A stretch of 46,289 nt of DNA from an uncultured Pelagibacteraceae bacterium (GCA_902569785.1 CACFVO010000006.1:1-46289); one strand, 5' to 3'. Positions 9,417-21,295 are shown, counted from the first letter of the stretch. Notes: a model not told the origin generated them from the sequence alone. A program made the numbers and translations.

Positions 9417-9887
9417 TTACCATCTAAAATGTGCAAAAGCTTTATTGGCTTCTGCCATTTTATGTGTGTCTTCTCTTTTTTTAATTGCTGATCCTTTGTT
9501 TTGTGACGCATCTAAGATTTCTGAATATAATTTATCCGCCATTGTTTTATTTTTTCTTTTTCTTGTAGCATCCATTAACCATCTTAATGCTAAAGCTTGC
9601 GCTCTTTTTGATTTAACTTCAACTGGAACTTGATAGGTCGCACCTCCAACTCGTCTAGATCTACATTCTAAATTAGGTTTCACGTTGCTTATTGCAGTGT
9701 TAAAAATTTTTAGAGGATCTTCATTGTTTTTTGACTTAATTTTTTCTAAAGCATCATATAAAATCTTTTCAGCAGTAGATCTTTTTCCATCATACATAAT
9801 AGAATTAATAAATTTAGAAACTATTTCTGAGTGAAATTTAGGATCTGGATAAACTTTTCTAACAGGTGCTTTTCTTTTTCGTGACAT
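9417..9887 (-). CDS. rpsG: 30S ribosomal protein S7
   Basis: S7 starts assembly of the 16S rRNA head domain and lies at the mRNA exit. The 156-residue product has [18 protein letters not shown], then [20 protein letters not shown] and a C-terminal [15 protein letters not shown]. In E. coli, S7 represses its own operon by binding the rpsL-rpsG spacer. Here that spacer is only 4 bases, so any autoregulation would have to use another site, such as the leader before rpsL. Confidence 0.98.
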   Translation of the reverse strand: MSRKRKAPVRKVYPDPKFHSEIVSKFINSIMYDGKRSTAEKILYDALEKIKSKNNEDPLKIFNTAISNVKPNLECRSRRVGGATYQVPVEVKSKRAQALALRWLMDATRKRKNKTMADKLYSEILDASQNKGSAIKKREDTHKMAEANKAFAHFRW

Positions 9888-9891
9888 AATA

Positions 9892-10263
9892 TTATTTTGG
9901 TTTTTTTGCTCCGTACAAAGATCTTCTTTGTTTACGATTTGCTACACCTTGGGTATCTAAATTACCTCTTAAGATATGATATCTAACGCCGGGCAAATCT
10001 TTAACTCTGCCTCCTCTTAATAAAACTACTGAGTGTTCTTGTAAATTATGTCCTTCGCCTGGGATATAAGCTGTAACTTCAAAACCATTTGATAATCTAA
10101 CTCTTGCAACTTTTCTTAATGCTGAATTGGGTTTTTTGGGTGTTGTTGTATAAACTTTTACACAAACACCTCGTTTAAGAGGTTGTCGCTCTAAAGCTGG
10201 TACTTTATTCCGAGCTATCGGTTTAACTCTACTTTTTTTAATCAACTGATTAATTGTTGGCAT
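9892..10263 (-). CDS. rpsL: 30S ribosomal protein S12
   Basis: S12 lies at the decoding centre and controls fidelity. The 123-residue product begins [15 protein letters not shown]. It contains [20 protein letters not shown] and [19 protein letters not shown], the two loops where E. coli streptomycin-resistance changes occur (Lys-43 and Lys-88). Both lysines are present, so the allele looks wild type. The Asp after the second lysine is the methylthiolated position in E. coli. It is the first gene after a 152-base gap holding a promoter and hairpins. I see no good Shine-Dalgarno sequence. Confidence 0.98.
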   Translation of the reverse strand: MPTINQLIKKSRVKPIARNKVPALERQPLKRGVCVKVYTTTPKKPNSALRKVARVRLSNGFEVTAYIPGEGHNLQEHSVVLLRGGRVKDLPGVRYHILRGNLDTQGVANRKQRRSLYGAKKPK

Positions 10264-10279
10264 AGTAATATTTTGAAGC

Positions 10280-10357
10280 AGAAGTGAGGAAAGCCTGATC
10301 GTGTTTTTCGTTAGTGTTTAAGGCTATAAAATGCCTTACTTCTAACATTCAAAATGT
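10280..10357 (-). promoter_or_regulatory. Structured 5' leader of rpsL (candidate ribosomal-protein autoregulatory RNA)
   Basis: The predicted rpsL leader can fold into two hairpins. The first is a 5-bp stem with a 3-base loop (10357-10353 with 10349-10345). The second has an outer stem pairing AGAAGTAAGG (10343-10334) with CCTCACTTCT (10289-10280), 9 of 10 pairs, and an inner 5-bp stem (10325-10321 with 10296-10292). It ends 16 bases before the start codon. No run of T follows, so it is not an obvious terminator. A regulatory role is inference. Confidence 0.45.
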
Positions 10358-10362
10358 GCCGT

Positions 10363-10390
10363 AAACTAGCATCGAAATAATAAAAGTCAA
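10363..10390 (-). promoter_or_regulatory. Sigma-70-like promoter for rpsL and the str-S10-spc block
   Basis: On the minus strand, TTGACT (10390-10385) and TAGTTT (10368-10363) are separated by 16 bases. TGC directly before the -10 hexamer gives an extended -10 element. Transcription would start near 10356, leaving a leader of about 93 bases before rpsL. It lies in the only sizeable gap within the minus-strand block. Confidence 0.6.
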
Positions 10391-10415
10391 TGTTTATTAG
10401 GTATTCTATTATTAT

Positions 10416-13400
10416 TTAAGTTGTTTGTTCTGGCGCTGATGTGGCTTTTAATGCTTGTTTTTGTAATTCCTCTAATCTTGTTTTATCTTGTTCTCTGGCT
10501 TTTTTATCCCAATCGATCTTGGTTAAACCTGTTCCAGCTGGTACTAGTCTACCTACAATAACATTTTCTTTCAAACCTTCTAATGTATCAATTTTACCTC
10601 TAATAGAAGCATCAGTTAAAACTCGGGTAGTTTCTTGGAAAGAAGCCGCAGATATAAATGAATTTGTTTGTAAGGAAGCTTTTGTTATACCAAGTAAAAC
10701 CCTTTCAAATATAGCTGGTTTCTTTTTATTTTTTCTTAATTCTTCATTAATTTTAGTCATTTCAAGTAAATCTATTACTTCCCCAGTTAATAAATCTGAG
10801 TCACATGGATCTTTAATTTCAACTCTTTTTAACATTTGTCTAACAATAGTTTCTATGTGCTTATCATTAATTACGACGCCTTGAAGTCTATAAACCTCTT
10901 GAACTTCAGTAACAAAATACTCTGTTAGTTTCTCAACACCCAATACTCTTAAGATATCATGTGGTAGAGGAGCTCCATCTAATAAATATTCACCTTTTTT
11001 TATTTTTTCTCCCTGGTTAAAATTAACATGTTTTCCTTTTGGAATTAAATAGTTAGAAGTTTCACCATTTGTAGCAATAATAGAAATTTTTTGTTTACCT
11101 CTTACTTCTTTACCAAATTCTATCACCCCATCATTTTCTGCTATAATTGCACTATCTTTTGGTTTTCTTGCCTCAAATAATTCTGCAACTCTTGGTAAAC
11201 CTCCGGTAATATCTTTTGTCTTAGATGTTTCTTTAGGAAGTCTAGCCAATACATCGCCAGCTGAAATTTTTTGTCCATCCTTTACAGACAAAATTGTGTC
11301 TGGGACTAAATAATATCTTGCTTCATTTCCATCTGCTTTTTTAATAATTTCACCTTTGTCATCTCTTAGAGTAATACGTGGTTTCAATTCAGAATTTTTA
11401 GATAATGATTTCCAATCAGTTACTGACTTAGATGATAAACCTGTGGCATCATCTAAAGTTTCTGTTAATGAGCTTCCCTCAGCTAAATCCATATAATTTA
11501 CAATACCACTGGTTTCTGCAATTACAGGTAAGGTATAAGGATCCCATTCAGCTATTTTTTTTCCTTTTTCAATCATATCTCCGTCTTTAAAAAATATTTT
11601 TGAACCATAATTAACTTTGTATATTGCTAATTGTCGTCCACTCTCATCTTCTATACTCAATTGAGTATTTCGACCCATAACAATTATATTTTTCTTTGAG
11701 TCTTCAATAAGATTCTTGTTTATTATATTTAATTTACCTTTTGTTTGAGAAACTATTTGTGACTCCTCTTTAATTTGTGCTGTACCACCCACGTGGAATG
11801 TTCTCATTGTTAACTGTGTTCCTGGTTCTCCTATTGACTGAGCTGCGATCATTCCTACAGCTTCTCCAATATTTACCAACTTTCCTCTGGCTAAATCTCG
11901 ACCATAACAAACTTGACAAACGCCTTTAGTAGAAGCACAAGTGATTACAGAATATACATTTACCGATTTTACTCCAGCAGCATCAATTTTTTCGCAATCG
12001 AATTCATCAATTAATTTCCCTTTTTTAATAATAACTTCTCCTGTTACTGGATTTTTAATATCCTCAGCTATTACCCTGCCAAGAACTCTTTCGGATAAAC
12101 TTACTAAAATATTTCCGCCCTCTATTATCTCAGAAATAGTTACTGAAGATCTTTTCTTAGGATCGCATTCCGCTTTGGTAACTTGAACATCCTGGGCAAC
12201 ATCACAAAGTCTTCTTGTAAGATAGCCTGAGTTAGCAGTTTTTAAAGCGGTATCAGCTAATCCTTTTCTTGCTCCATGTGTTGAATTAAAATACTCCAAG
12301 ACGGACAACCCTTCTTTAAAATTTGAAATAATAGGAGTTTCAATAATTTCTCCAGATGGTTTTGCTATTAGACCTCTCATGCCAGCCAATTGTTTCATTT
12401 GTGCTTGAGATCCTCTCGCACCTGAATCAGCCATCATGTAAACTGAATTTGTCTCTATTCTATCATCATCATAAACCTTCTCGGCAGAGGAAATTTCTTT
12501 CATCATTTCATTTGCTACTGTGTCTGTGCATTTAGACCATACATCCACTACTTTATTATATTTCTCGCCTCTGGTAATTAAACCATCCGAATATTGTTTT
12601 TCATACTCCTCTATTTGTTTCTTTGTATTGTTTATTAAACCTTCTTTGGTTTTGGGTATTAATAAATCATCCTTACCAAATGAAATACCTGCTTTAAATG
12701 CATGTTTAAAACCGAGTGTTTTGATTTTATCACAAAAAATAACTGTTTCTTTTTGCCCACAGTATCTGAAAATTATATCTATCACTTCAGATACATTTTT
12801 CTTAGTCAATAGTCTATTTACTAAACTAAATTTAATATTTTTATTTTTAGGTAATACATTCGCTAATAAAAATCTTCCAGCTGTGCTAGTATACTTTTCA
12901 GTTTTACTTGATCCGTCTTCATTAGTTGTTTTAAAAGTTGATATTATTTTTGAATGTAAACTAATTGATTTACTTTCTAATGCTTGCTCAATTTCTTCAA
13001 CATTAGAAAAAATACCTTTTGGTTTTTTATCATTTTCATTACCTTGTGATAGATAATAAATTCCTAAAACTATATCCTGACTCGGGACTATAATGGGTTT
13101 GCCGTTTGAGGGGCTTAGAATATTATTTGTTGACATCATTAAAACTCTAGCTTCTAATTGAGCCTCTAAACTTAAAGGTATATGAACGGCCATTTGGTCT
13201 CCGTCAAAATCAGCATTAAATGCTGCGCAAACGAGTGGGTGTAGCTCAATAGCATTACCTTCGATAAGTTTTGCCTCGAATGCCTGAACACCCAGTCTAT
13301 GCAACGTTGGTGCTCGATTCAAAAGAATAGGATGTTCTCTAATTATATGTTCCAAAGAGTCCCATACTTCACTTTTTTCTTTTTCAACTAGTCTTTTTGC

Positions 13401-14600
13401 CTGTTTGATTGTGGTTGCTAATCCTAGTTTATCTAACCTTGCATAAAGAAAAGGTTTAAATAATTCTAGAGCCATTTTTTTTGGTAAACCACATTGATGT
13501 AACTTTAGTTCTGGCCCAACGACAATTACTGACCTACCTGAATAGTCAACCCTTTTTCCTAACAAGTTTTGTCTAAATCTTCCTTGTTTTCCTTTAAGCA
13601 TTTCAGCTAGTGATTTAAGAGGTCTTTTACCAGTTCCAGTAATTACTCTACCTCTTCTACCATTATCAAATAATGCATCTACTGATTCTTGAAGCATCCT
13701 TTTTTCATTTCGAACAATAATATCAGGTGCTTTAAGATCTAATAATCTTTTTAAACGATTATTTCTATTAATAACTCTTCTATATAAATCATTAAGATCT
13801 GATGTGGCAAATCTACCTCCATCTAAAGGAACTAAAGGTCTTAGCTCAGGTGGTATCACTGGAACAGAAGTGAGTATCATCCATTCAGGCTTATTTCCTG
13901 ATGTTATAAAGGACTCAATTAATTTTAATCTTTTAATTGTTCTTTCTTCAGTTACTTTAGATTTAATAGTAGAAAGTGAATTTCTTAGTTTTTCTTGTTC
14001 TTTTTTCAAATCTAAATTAATTAATATTTCTCTAACGGCTTCTGCACCTATTCCAGCACTGAAGGCATCTTCTCCAAATTCATCTTGCGCTTTAGTTAAA
14101 GCTTCTTCGGATAGTAGCTGACCTTTCTTCAATGTAGTTAAGCCTGGCTCTACTACTATGAAACTTTCAAAATATAAAACTTTTTCTACTTCCTTCAGTT
14201 TCATGTCTATTGCTAAAGATATTCTACTTGGTAAAGATTTTAGGAACCATATATGAGCCACGGGACAAGCGAGATCTATGTGCCCCATTCTTTCTCTTCT
14301 AACGTTTGACTTAGTTACTTCTACACCACACTTTTCACAAATTATCCCTCTAAATTTCATACGTTTGTATTTTCCACACAAACATTCATAATCTTTTACA
14401 GGACCAAATATTCTTGAGCAAAATAATCCATCTTTTTCAGGTCTAAAAGTCCTATAATTAATAGTTTCAGGTTTTTTTATTTCACCGTAAGACCAAGATT
14501 TTATTTTTTCAGGACTTGCTAGAGTTATCTTAATACTATCAAAATTATTTTCTGGAACTAAATTTTGATTATCAAAGTTTTTTGTTAGATTTTTTTCCAT
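10416..14600 (-). CDS. rpoC: RNA polymerase beta-prime subunit
   Basis: Beta-prime carries the catalytic magnesium site and the DNA clamp of RNA polymerase. The 1394-residue product shows the N-terminal zinc ribbon (Cys 73, 75, 88 and 91), the rudder/lid region, and the active-site motif [12 protein letters not shown] with its three aspartates. A second zinc site lies around [16 protein letters not shown], and [18 protein letters not shown] marks the trigger-loop region. It starts one base after rpoB ends, as expected for a coupled rpoBC pair. Length is normal for alphaproteobacteria. Confidence 0.99.
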   Translation of the reverse strand: MEKNLTKNFDNQNLVPENNFDSIKITLASPEKIKSWSYGEIKKPETINYRTFRPEKDGLFCSRIFGPVKDYECLCGKYKRMKFRGIICEKCGVEVTKSNVRRERMGHIDLACPVAHIWFLKSLPSRISLAIDMKLKEVEKVLYFESFIVVEPGLTTLKKGQLLSEEALTKAQDEFGEDAFSAGIGAEAVREILINLDLKKEQEKLRNSLSTIKSKVTEERTIKRLKLIESFITSGNKPEWMILTSVPVIPPELRPLVPLDGGRFATSDLNDLYRRVINRNNRLKRLLDLKAPDIIVRNEKRMLQESVDALFDNGRRGRVITGTGKRPLKSLAEMLKGKQGRFRQNLLGKRVDYSGRSVIVVGPELKLHQCGLPKKMALELFKPFLYARLDKLGLATTIKQAKRLVEKEKSEVWDSLEHIIREHPILLNRAPTLHRLGVQAFEAKLIEGNAIELHPLVCAAFNADFDGDQMAVHIPLSLEAQLEARVLMMSTNNILSPSNGKPIIVPSQDIVLGIYYLSQGNENDKKPKGIFSNVEEIEQALESKSISLHSKIISTFKTTNEDGSSKTEKYTSTAGRFLLANVLPKNKNIKFSLVNRLLTKKNVSEVIDIIFRYCGQKETVIFCDKIKTLGFKHAFKAGISFGKDDLLIPKTKEGLINNTKKQIEEYEKQYSDGLITRGEKYNKVVDVWSKCTDTVANEMMKEISSAEKVYDDDRIETNSVYMMADSGARGSQAQMKQLAGMRGLIAKPSGEIIETPIISNFKEGLSVLEYFNSTHGARKGLADTALKTANSGYLTRRLCDVAQDVQVTKAECDPKKRSSVTISEIIEGGNILVSLSERVLGRVIAEDIKNPVTGEVIIKKGKLIDEFDCEKIDAAGVKSVNVYSVITCASTKGVCQVCYGRDLARGKLVNIGEAVGMIAAQSIGEPGTQLTMRTFHVGGTAQIKEESQIVSQTKGKLNIINKNLIEDSKKNIIVMGRNTQLSIEDESGRQLAIYKVNYGSKIFFKDGDMIEKGKKIAEWDPYTLPVIAETSGIVNYMDLAEGSSLTETLDDATGLSSKSVTDWKSLSKNSELKPRITLRDDKGEIIKKADGNEARYYLVPDTILSVKDGQKISAGDVLARLPKETSKTKDITGGLPRVAELFEARKPKDSAIIAENDGVIEFGKEVRGKQKISIIATNGETSNYLIPKGKHVNFNQGEKIKKGEYLLDGAPLPHDILRVLGVEKLTEYFVTEVQEVYRLQGVVINDKHIETIVRQMLKRVEIKDPCDSDLLTGEVIDLLEMTKINEELRKNKKKPAIFERVLLGITKASLQTNSFISAASFQETTRVLTDASIRGKIDTLEGLKENVIVGRLVPAGTGLTKIDWDKKAREQDKTRLEELQKQALKATSAPEQTT

Positions 14601-14601
14601 A

Positions 14602-17600
14602 TTAATTTAATTCTATATTTAAACCTAATGCTCTAATTTCTTTAATTAAAACATTAAATGATTCAGGCACTCCAGATTCAAAATTATTATTTCCTTTTAC
14701 AATTGTTTCATAAACTTTGGTTCTTCCAGCAACATCGTCTGATTTGACAGTAAGAATTTCTTGTAATGTGTATGATGCACCATATGCTTCTAGCGCCCAT
14801 ACTTCCATTTCACCAAACCTTTGACCTCCAAGTTGTGCCTTTCCACCTAATGGTTGCTGAGTAACCAAGCTATAAGGACCTGTTGATCTGGCGTGTATCT
14901 TGTCTTCAACTAAATGATTTAATTTTAACATATAAATAATCCCAACAGTAACAGGTCGATCAAAAATCTCTCCTGTTTGACCGTTCCATAAGTGTGTCTG
15001 TCCAGAATTTGGCAACTTCGCTATATCCAACATGTCTGTAATATCTTTTGTACTTGCTCCATCAAAAACTGGTGTTGAGATTGGAACTCCGTTTGAAATA
15101 TTGCTAATTAATTCAGCAATCTCTTTCTTAGACAATTTAGAAATTATATCTTCATAACATTGTTTTCCATAAATTTCTTTTAGTTTTTCTTTAATTTTTT
15201 CAATTTGATCATCAAAATTTTTTACATAGATCTTAATCTGTTCTCCGAGCTCTGAGCAAGACCAACCCAAGTGTGTTTCAAGGATTTGACCTACATTCAT
15301 ACGACTTGGCACTCCGAGTGGATTTAAAACAATATCAACAGGCTTACCATTTTCCATATATGGCATATCCTCAACTGGAACGATTTTACTGACTACACCT
15401 TTATTTCCATGTCTGCCAGCCATTTTGTCTCCTGGCATCAATCTTCTTTTTACTGCAACAAAAACTTTTACAACCTTCATTACAGTTGGCATTAAATCGT
15501 CGCCTTGTTGAATTTTAGCAACTTTATCTTCAAATCTAAGTTTTATATCTTCCGAAGCATTATCAAATTGATTCTTTAATTTTTCTAGGTCGGTATTTAA
15601 TTCTGCTTTTTGAAAACTAAGTTTCCATAACTCTTTTAAAGTTAGGTTCTCAAAATCATTTTTGTTTAATGTTGTTCCTGGTTTAAGTGCTTTATATTGT
15701 TTATTAATACTTTGGCCATTAAGTAAATCAATAGCCCTTAGCTTGATATTCCTATTTAGAATCTCCTCTTCAACTTTTTTATCTTCTTGTACAACTTCAA
15801 TTTCCGCTCTTTCTATAGCGATTGATCTCTCATCTTTTTCAATACCATGTCTGTTAAAAACTCTTACATCAATTACAACTCCCGTACTTCCGGAAGGTAA
15901 TTTTAACGATGAGTCTCTAACATCTGTAGCTTTTTCACCAAAAATAGATCTTAATAATTTTTCTTCTGGACTAGAAGAGGTTTCACTTTTAGGAGTAACT
16001 TTTCCAACTAATATATCACCTGGTTTAACTTCTGCTCCAACATACACAATTCCTGACTCATCTAAATTTCTAAGGCTCTCCTCACTAACATTTGGTATGT
16101 CTCTTGTTATTTCTTCAGCTCCTAATTTAGTGTCTCGAGCCATTGATTCATATTCTTCAATATGAACTGAGGTAAAAACATCATCAGTTACACATCTCTC
16201 AGAAATAAGTATTGAATCTTCAAAATTGTAACCTTGCCAAGGCATAAATGCTACTGTCACATTTTTACCCAAAGCTAGTTCACCAAGTTTAGTTGCTGGG
16301 CCGTCTGCAATTATATCACCTTTTTTAATTTGATCTCCAACCTTAACTAATGGTTTTTGATTGATACAAGTATTTTGGTTTGATCTTTGAAATTTAGATA
16401 AATTGTATATATCTACAGCTGACTGAGATAAATCAGTAACATCAGTTACTTTTACTACAATTCGTTTTCCATCAATTTTGTCTACTACCCCGCTTCTTTT
16501 TGCTACAATAGTAACACCAGAGTCTAAGGCAACATCTGACTCGATACCTGTTCCAACTAATGGGGACTCTGGTTTTAACAAAGGAACAGCTTGCCTCATC
16601 ATATTTGATCCCATCAATGCTCTATTTGCATCATCATTTTCTAAAAATGGAATTAAAGCAGCGGCTACAGAAACTAATTGTTTTGGAGAAACGTCTATAA
16701 AATCTATATTTTCTCTGTTTGCTAATTCAAAGTTAAGGTTTTTTCTGCAAGCAACTAGTTCTTCTTCGAAAGATCCATCTTTTGTAATTGGGGAATTAGC
16801 TTGAGCTATTGTAAATTTTTCTTCTTCTATTGCTGACAAATACTCTATCTGAGAAGTAACTTTTCCATTTACAACTTTTTTATATGGGCTCTCTATATAA
16901 CCAAACTTATTTACTCTACAATAAGTAGCTAAACTGTTGATTAGTCCAATATTAGGACCTTCTGGTGTTTCGATTGGACAAATCCTACCGTAATGAGTTG
17001 GATGAACATCCCTTACTTCAAAACCGGCTCTTTCTCTAGTTAAACCTCCTGGACCCAATGCTGAAACTCTTCTTTTATGAGTTATTTCTGATAAAGGGTT
17101 AGTTTGATCCATAAATTGTGACAGTTGAGAAGTAGCAAAAAAATCTTTTAGTGATGTAGTTATAGGTTTGGCATTAATTAAATCTTGTGGCATTGCAGAC
17201 TCGATTTCAAGAAATGTGGACATCTTCTCTTTCACAGTTCTTTCCATTCTTAAAAGACCAATTCTAAATTGATTTTCTACAAGTTCTCCTACAGATCTAA
17301 CTCTTCTGTTACCAAGGTGATCTATATCATCAACATCTCCTTTACCGTCCCTTAAATCAAGCATAAATTGGATAATAGCTACAATATCATCAATGGTTAG
17401 AATTGTTTTTTTGTTGCTTATTTTTAAATTTAATTTGGAATTTAATTTTACCCTTCCAACTTCTGAGAGGTCATAACGTTCTTTTGTAAAATAAAGATTA
17501 TTAAATATTTCTTCAGCTATTTCTAATGATGGGGCTTCACCAGGTCTTAAAACTTTATAAATATCATTCAAAGCATCTGCTTTGTTAAGATTTTTATCTA

Positions 17601-18693
17601 TTTTAAGTGTTTCTAATAAATAAGGTCCTTTATTTATTGGGTCAATATTAACTAGATCGATAATCTTTTCCTTTTGATTAATAATTTTTTCTAGTTGCTC
17701 TTCAGTTATATCAAAACCACTTCCAATTAAAATTTCTCCATTTTTATCTTTGATATCATTTGTAATATACTTTCCAACTATCTGTTCATTTGAAATTAAA
17801 ATTTTTTTTAAACCTTTTTCTTGAAGTTTTTTAGCTATTATAAAATTAAGTTTTTCACCTTTTGATAAAACTTTTTTATTATTTTTAGAATCCATTAAAT
17901 CATAAGAAAGTTTTATAGGTCTTTTATAATTTTCTGGATTAAATTCTGTAACCCACATTTTTTTCTCTTCGTCAAAAGTATATTTATTGGTTGAGTAGAA
18001 CGTATTAATAATTTTTTCTTTAGTGAAACCTAAGGCAAACAAAATTGAAGTGATTGGTAATTTTTTCTTTCTATCCACTCTAAAATATAAAATATCTTTA
18101 GGGTCAAATTCAAAATCTAACCAAGACCCACGACCAGGTATGATTCTACAATTAAAGAGTAATTTTCCACTTGAATGAGTCTTACCTTTATCATGATCAA
18201 AAAAGACACCGGGACTTCTGTGCATTTGATTCACTACAACTCTTTCAACACCATTAGTTATGAAAGTTGCGCTAGGTGTCATCAGTGGTAATTCGCCAAT
18301 AAATACTTCTTGTTCTTTTGCTGAAAGAATTTGTTTGGTATTATTTTCTGGATCAATATCATATACAACCAGTCTCAGATTAGCTTTAAGAGCGGCAGAA
18401 TATGATAGACTTCTTTGTTTACATTCTATTACATCGAATTTAGGTTTTTCTAATTTATAAGAAATGTATTCAAGTGTAGATTTATCTGAGCCATCTTCAA
18501 TAGGAAAGATATTTTTAAAAACTTTATCTATACCCTTTGATAAATCGCTTATTTGTTCTTCTAAAGTTTTTGACTCTAAAAATTCATTATAAGAATTTTT
18601 TTGAACCTCAATAAGATTAGGGATTGATAAGCCTTCGACAAGCTTTCCAAAATTTTTTCTAATATTTTTCTTTTGAGTAAAAGATAACTGCAT
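14602..18693 (-). CDS. rpoB: RNA polymerase beta subunit
   Basis: Beta forms half of the catalytic pincer and the rifampicin-binding pocket. The 1363-residue product has the rifampicin cluster region ([21 protein letters not shown] then [17 protein letters not shown]), with residues that look sensitive-type. It also has the conserved block [17 protein letters not shown] and a C-terminal region with [20 protein letters not shown]. The start follows a 60-base spacer after rplL that holds a hairpin with a T-rich tail. Confidence 0.99.
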   Translation of the reverse strand: MQLSFTQKKNIRKNFGKLVEGLSIPNLIEVQKNSYNEFLESKTLEEQISDLSKGIDKVFKNIFPIEDGSDKSTLEYISYKLEKPKFDVIECKQRSLSYSAALKANLRLVVYDIDPENNTKQILSAKEQEVFIGELPLMTPSATFITNGVERVVVNQMHRSPGVFFDHDKGKTHSSGKLLFNCRIIPGRGSWLDFEFDPKDILYFRVDRKKKLPITSILFALGFTKEKIINTFYSTNKYTFDEEKKMWVTEFNPENYKRPIKLSYDLMDSKNNKKVLSKGEKLNFIIAKKLQEKGLKKILISNEQIVGKYITNDIKDKNGEILIGSGFDITEEQLEKIINQKEKIIDLVNIDPINKGPYLLETLKIDKNLNKADALNDIYKVLRPGEAPSLEIAEEIFNNLYFTKERYDLSEVGRVKLNSKLNLKISNKKTILTIDDIVAIIQFMLDLRDGKGDVDDIDHLGNRRVRSVGELVENQFRIGLLRMERTVKEKMSTFLEIESAMPQDLINAKPITTSLKDFFATSQLSQFMDQTNPLSEITHKRRVSALGPGGLTRERAGFEVRDVHPTHYGRICPIETPEGPNIGLINSLATYCRVNKFGYIESPYKKVVNGKVTSQIEYLSAIEEEKFTIAQANSPITKDGSFEEELVACRKNLNFELANRENIDFIDVSPKQLVSVAAALIPFLENDDANRALMGSNMMRQAVPLLKPESPLVGTGIESDVALDSGVTIVAKRSGVVDKIDGKRIVVKVTDVTDLSQSAVDIYNLSKFQRSNQNTCINQKPLVKVGDQIKKGDIIADGPATKLGELALGKNVTVAFMPWQGYNFEDSILISERCVTDDVFTSVHIEEYESMARDTKLGAEEITRDIPNVSEESLRNLDESGIVYVGAEVKPGDILVGKVTPKSETSSSPEEKLLRSIFGEKATDVRDSSLKLPSGSTGVVIDVRVFNRHGIEKDERSIAIERAEIEVVQEDKKVEEEILNRNIKLRAIDLLNGQSINKQYKALKPGTTLNKNDFENLTLKELWKLSFQKAELNTDLEKLKNQFDNASEDIKLRFEDKVAKIQQGDDLMPTVMKVVKVFVAVKRRLMPGDKMAGRHGNKGVVSKIVPVEDMPYMENGKPVDIVLNPLGVPSRMNVGQILETHLGWSCSELGEQIKIYVKNFDDQIEKIKEKLKEIYGKQCYEDIISKLSKKEIAELISNISNGVPISTPVFDGASTKDITDMLDIAKLPNSGQTHLWNGQTGEIFDRPVTVGIIYMLKLNHLVEDKIHARSTGPYSLVTQQPLGGKAQLGGQRFGEMEVWALEAYGASYTLQEILTVKSDDVAGRTKVYETIVKGNNNFESGVPESFNVLIKEIRALGLNIELN

Positions 18694-18702
18694 TAATAAT
18701 AA

Positions 18703-18738
18703 AAATTCTACTGCAACTTTTATAGTACAGTAAAATTT
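18703..18738 (-). terminator. Hairpin between rplL and rpoB (candidate attenuator)
   Basis: On the minus strand an 11-bp stem pairs AAATTTTACTG (18738-18728) with CAGTAGAATTT (18713-18703), with one U-G pair and a 14-base loop. TTATTATTA and the rpoB ATG follow. A partial terminator between rplL and rpoB is known in E. coli, where it lowers rpoBC output relative to the ribosomal genes. The position matches, but the sequence similarity was not tested. Confidence 0.45.
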
Positions 18739-18753
18739 AGTCTTAAATTTTGT

Positions 18754-19122
18754 TTACTTTAATTCTACTTTAGCCCCAGCTGCTTCAAGTTTTTTCTTAA
18801 ATTCTTCAGCTTCTTTTTTAGCTACACCGGCTTTAATTTCTTTAGGTGCGGCTTCAACTAAATCCTTTGCTTCTTTTAATCCTAAACCTGTTATCGCTCT
18901 TACCTCTTTAATAACATTAATTTTTTTATCTCCAGCTGCAGATAAAAAAAGTGAAAATTCTGATTTTTCTTCGGCTGCTGGTGCTGCGGCTCCTGTTGCT
19001 GCTGCTGCAACTGGTGCAGCGGCTGTAACACCCCATTTTTCTTCTAATTGCTTTGAAAGCTCTGCTGCTTCTACAACTGTTAAAGTTGATAGCTCGTCTA
19101 TAATTTTGTTTAAGTCTGCCAT
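18754..19122 (-). CDS. rplL: 50S ribosomal protein L7/L12
   Basis: L7/L12 forms the flexible stalk that recruits translation factors. The 122-residue product has an N-terminal dimerisation helix. A hinge rich in Ala and Pro follows (about residues 33-53), then the globular C-terminal domain with [20 protein letters not shown] and [13 protein letters not shown]. Length and layout are standard. It lies 15 bases after rplJ, and a hairpin separates it from rpoB. Confidence 0.98.
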   Translation of the reverse strand: MADLNKIIDELSTLTVVEAAELSKQLEEKWGVTAAAPVAAAATGAAAPAAEEKSEFSLFLSAAGDKKINVIKEVRAITGLGLKEAKDLVEAAPKEIKAGVAKKEAEEFKKKLEAAGAKVELK

Positions 19123-19137
19123 GTTGGATCCTATGAA

Positions 19138-19650
19138 TTAATTTTTTAAACTCTTTGCGCGCGCTAAATTAGCAATTTTTGAGCCAGGTGCAAGTAAAAT
19201 ACTTACTAATTTTTGTGCTGGAGATGCTAAAATTCCTACAATTTTGGCCCTAGCTTCTTCAAGCGAAGGCAGTGTGGCGATTATAGCCACTTCTTTTTGG
19301 TCTAAAACCTTGCCATCCATAAATCCAGCTACAATTTTTAACTTCTCATGAGATTTAGCAAACTTAGTTAAAATTTTTGCTGTCGAAATTGGATCTGAAG
19401 AAATGGCTGCTGCCGTTGGACCTGTAAAATATTTTTCTAAATCTTTAACTGGAGTCTCTTTAATTGCTATCTTAGTAATTCTATTTTTTGTAATTTTAAA
19501 AAGAATGCCATTTTCTCTTAACTCTTTCCTTAACTCATCTAATTCATTAACATTCAAGCCTTGATATTGAGCTATCATAACTGACTCATAAGATGAAAAA
19601 TTCTTTTTCATCTCTTCTATATAATTTTTCTTAGCTTCTTTGTTCATCAT
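19138..19650 (-). CDS. rplJ: 50S ribosomal protein L10
   Basis: L10 anchors L7/L12 dimers to the L11 region of 23S rRNA. In E. coli the L10-L12 complex represses its own operon. The 170-residue product shows the YQGLNVNELDELRKELREN segment and KITKNRITKIAI. The C-terminal helix that binds L12 is reduced but present. Two adjacent ATG codons occur at the start, so the protein could be one residue shorter. It lies 2 bases after rplA, leaving no room for the L10 leader known in E. coli. Confidence 0.96.
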   Translation of the reverse strand: MMNKEAKKNYIEEMKKNFSSYESVMIAQYQGLNVNELDELRKELRENGILFKITKNRITKIAIKETPVKDLEKYFTGPTAAAISSDPISTAKILTKFAKSHEKLKIVAGFMDGKVLDQKEVAIIATLPSLEEARAKIVGILASPAQKLVSILLAPGSKIANLARAKSLKN

Positions 19651-19652
19651 AA

Positions 19653-20339
19653 TTATTTAACTTTAACTTTATAAGAAACACCCATTGTAGAAGTTATAAA
19701 AATATTTTTTATAAATTCACCTTTTATTGTATCTGGTTTTTCTTTTTTAATTGACTCTATAAAATGTTTATAATTCTCTAATAATTTCTCGCTTGAAAAA
19801 CTTTTTCTTCCGATTGTAGATGATAAATTCCCATCTTTGTCATTTCTAATTTCAACTAATCCTGTCTTAATATCTTTAACAGTTTTTGCAATATCGTTCG
19901 TAACAGTTCCTAGTTTAGGGTTTGGCATTAAACCTTTTGGTCCTAATACTTTCCCGTGTTTACCAATTTTACTCATCATAGAAGGAGTGCACACCAACTT
20001 GGTAAAATTTAACTTGCCAGCACCTATTTTTTCAAGAAGGTCATCAGATCCAACAACTTCAGCTCCACTTTTTTTAGCTTCTTCTACTTTGCTTGACTCA
20101 CATAACACAGCAATTTTGCTTTTTTTTCCTGATCCATTTGGTAGTTTCACAACAGTCCTCAAACTTAAATCACCACCTTTGGATTGTTTGAGATTTATCC
20201 TTAAAGAAACGTCTATAGACTCATCAAATTTCGTAGTTGAATTTTTTTTAACTAAATCAATTATTTCTTTTAACTCTATTTTTTTCTCTTTGTTGGTAGA
20301 TTTAAGAAGTTCTTTATATCGTTTTGAATGTTTCTTCAT
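19653..20339 (-). CDS. rplA: 50S ribosomal protein L1
   Basis: L1 forms the mobile stalk that guides deacylated tRNA out of the E site. The 228-residue product has the signature MSKIGKHGKVLGPKGLMPNP, then GTVTNDIAKTVKDIKTGLVE. In E. coli, L1 represses translation of rplKA. The start shares one base with the rplK stop, so the two would be controlled together. Length is normal. Confidence 0.98.
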   Translation of the reverse strand: MKKHSKRYKELLKSTNKEKKIELKEIIDLVKKNSTTKFDESIDVSLRINLKQSKGGDLSLRTVVKLPNGSGKKSKIAVLCESSKVEEAKKSGAEVVGSDDLLEKIGAGKLNFTKLVCTPSMMSKIGKHGKVLGPKGLMPNPKLGTVTNDIAKTVKDIKTGLVEIRNDKDGNLSSTIGRKSFSSEKLLENYKHFIESIKKEKPDTIKGEFIKNIFITSTMGVSYKVKVK

Positions 20340-20770
20340 TATTCTTTAACCTCTATACCCATTGATCTTGCTGAGCCACAAATTATTTTTGTTGCTTCTT
20401 TAATATCAAATGCATTTAAATCTTTCATTTTTTCCTTAGCTATTGCCTCTGCCTGTTTCATTGTAATTGAACCAGCGACGATCCTACCTGGCTCTTGTGA
20501 TCCACTTTTTAATTTAGCTGCTTCTCTTATAAAATGTGACGCTGGTGGTGACTTAATAATGAAGTCGAATTTTTTATCTTTATAAACTGTAATTACAACT
20601 GGCACAGGTTTCCCCATAAAAGCTTTTGTTTTTTCGTTAAATGCTTTACAAAATTCCATTATATTTATTCCTCTTTGTCCTAAAGCAGGTCCAACAGGAG
20701 GGGCCGGGTTTGCTTGGCCTCCTTTAATTTGTAATTTTACGTAACCTGCTATTTCTTTTTGTTTTGCCAT
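20339..20770 (-). CDS. rplK: 50S ribosomal protein L11
   Basis: L11 is part of the GTPase-associated centre and is needed for RelA-type stringent activation. The 143-residue product has the proline-rich N-terminal segment [20 protein letters not shown] and the C-terminal rRNA-binding end [24 protein letters not shown] read in two parts. It begins directly after the nusG stop with no spacer and shares one base with rplA. Confidence 0.98.
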   Translation of the reverse strand: MAKQKEIAGYVKLQIKGGQANPAPPVGPALGQRGINIMEFCKAFNEKTKAFMGKPVPVVITVYKDKKFDFIIKSPPASHFIREAAKLKSGSQEPGRIVAGSITMKQAEAIAKEKMKDLNAFDIKEATKIICGSARSMGIEVKE

Positions 20771-21295
20771 TTAATTTTTCTCCACTTGATTAAATTCTAA
20801 ATCCACAGGAGTTGCTCTACCAAATATAGAAACTGATACTTTAAGTCTAGATTTTTCTTCATCAATTTCCTCAATTAATCCATTAAATGAAGCAAATGGA
20901 CCATCACAAACTTTAACTTTTTCACCAATTTCGAAACTTATGCCAGTTTTTTGATTAACAGCACTTTCTGATACTTGTCCTAGTATTCTTTTAATCTCAT
21001 CATCTGAGATTGGAGTGGGTTTTTCTGCTGAACCTAAAAAACCACTTACTTTTTGAAGATTTTTAATCAAATGATAAATTTGTTTTGTAAGTTCGACTTT
21101 AACTAATACATAACCTGGAAAATATTTTTTTTCCTTTTTAGTTCTTTTCCCTTTTTTTACTTCCGTGACTTGATGAGTTGGAACTAAAATTTCACCAAGG
21201 TTTTCTTCTAATTTATTCTTTTTTAATTCATCTTTTATTGACTCAACTACTTTTTTTTCAAACCCAGAGTATGCTTGAACAATATACCAATTCAT
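20771..21295 (-). CDS. nusG: Transcription antitermination/elongation factor NusG
   Basis: NusG binds RNA polymerase through its N-terminal domain and Rho or S10 through its C-terminal KOW domain. The 174-residue product begins MNWYIVQAYSGFEKKV, with KKYFPGYVLVKVEL in the N-terminal domain. The KOW segment near the C-terminus reads VKVCDGPFASFNGLIEEID. It lies between secE (3-base gap) and rplK (no gap), a widely conserved order that couples NusG level to ribosomal synthesis. Confidence 0.98.
   Translation of the reverse strand: MNWYIVQAYSGFEKKVVESIKDELKKNKLEENLGEILVPTHQVTEVKKGKRTKKEKKYFPGYVLVKVELTKQIYHLIKNLQKVSGFLGSAEKPTPISDDEIKRILGQVSESAVNQKTGISFEIGEKVKVCDGPFASFNGLIEEIDEEKSRLKVSVSIFGRATPVDLEFNQVEKN

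Noticed and set aside
12520-13056. A 178-codon plus-strand open frame opposite rpoC.
   Set aside because: Length alone is not evidence. It is Ser/Phe/Leu-rich, as expected of the antisense of a Lys/Glu/Asn-rich gene.
15662-16165. A 167-codon plus-strand open frame opposite rpoB.
   Set aside because: It lies wholly inside conserved rpoB sequence and shows no recognisable motif or start signal.
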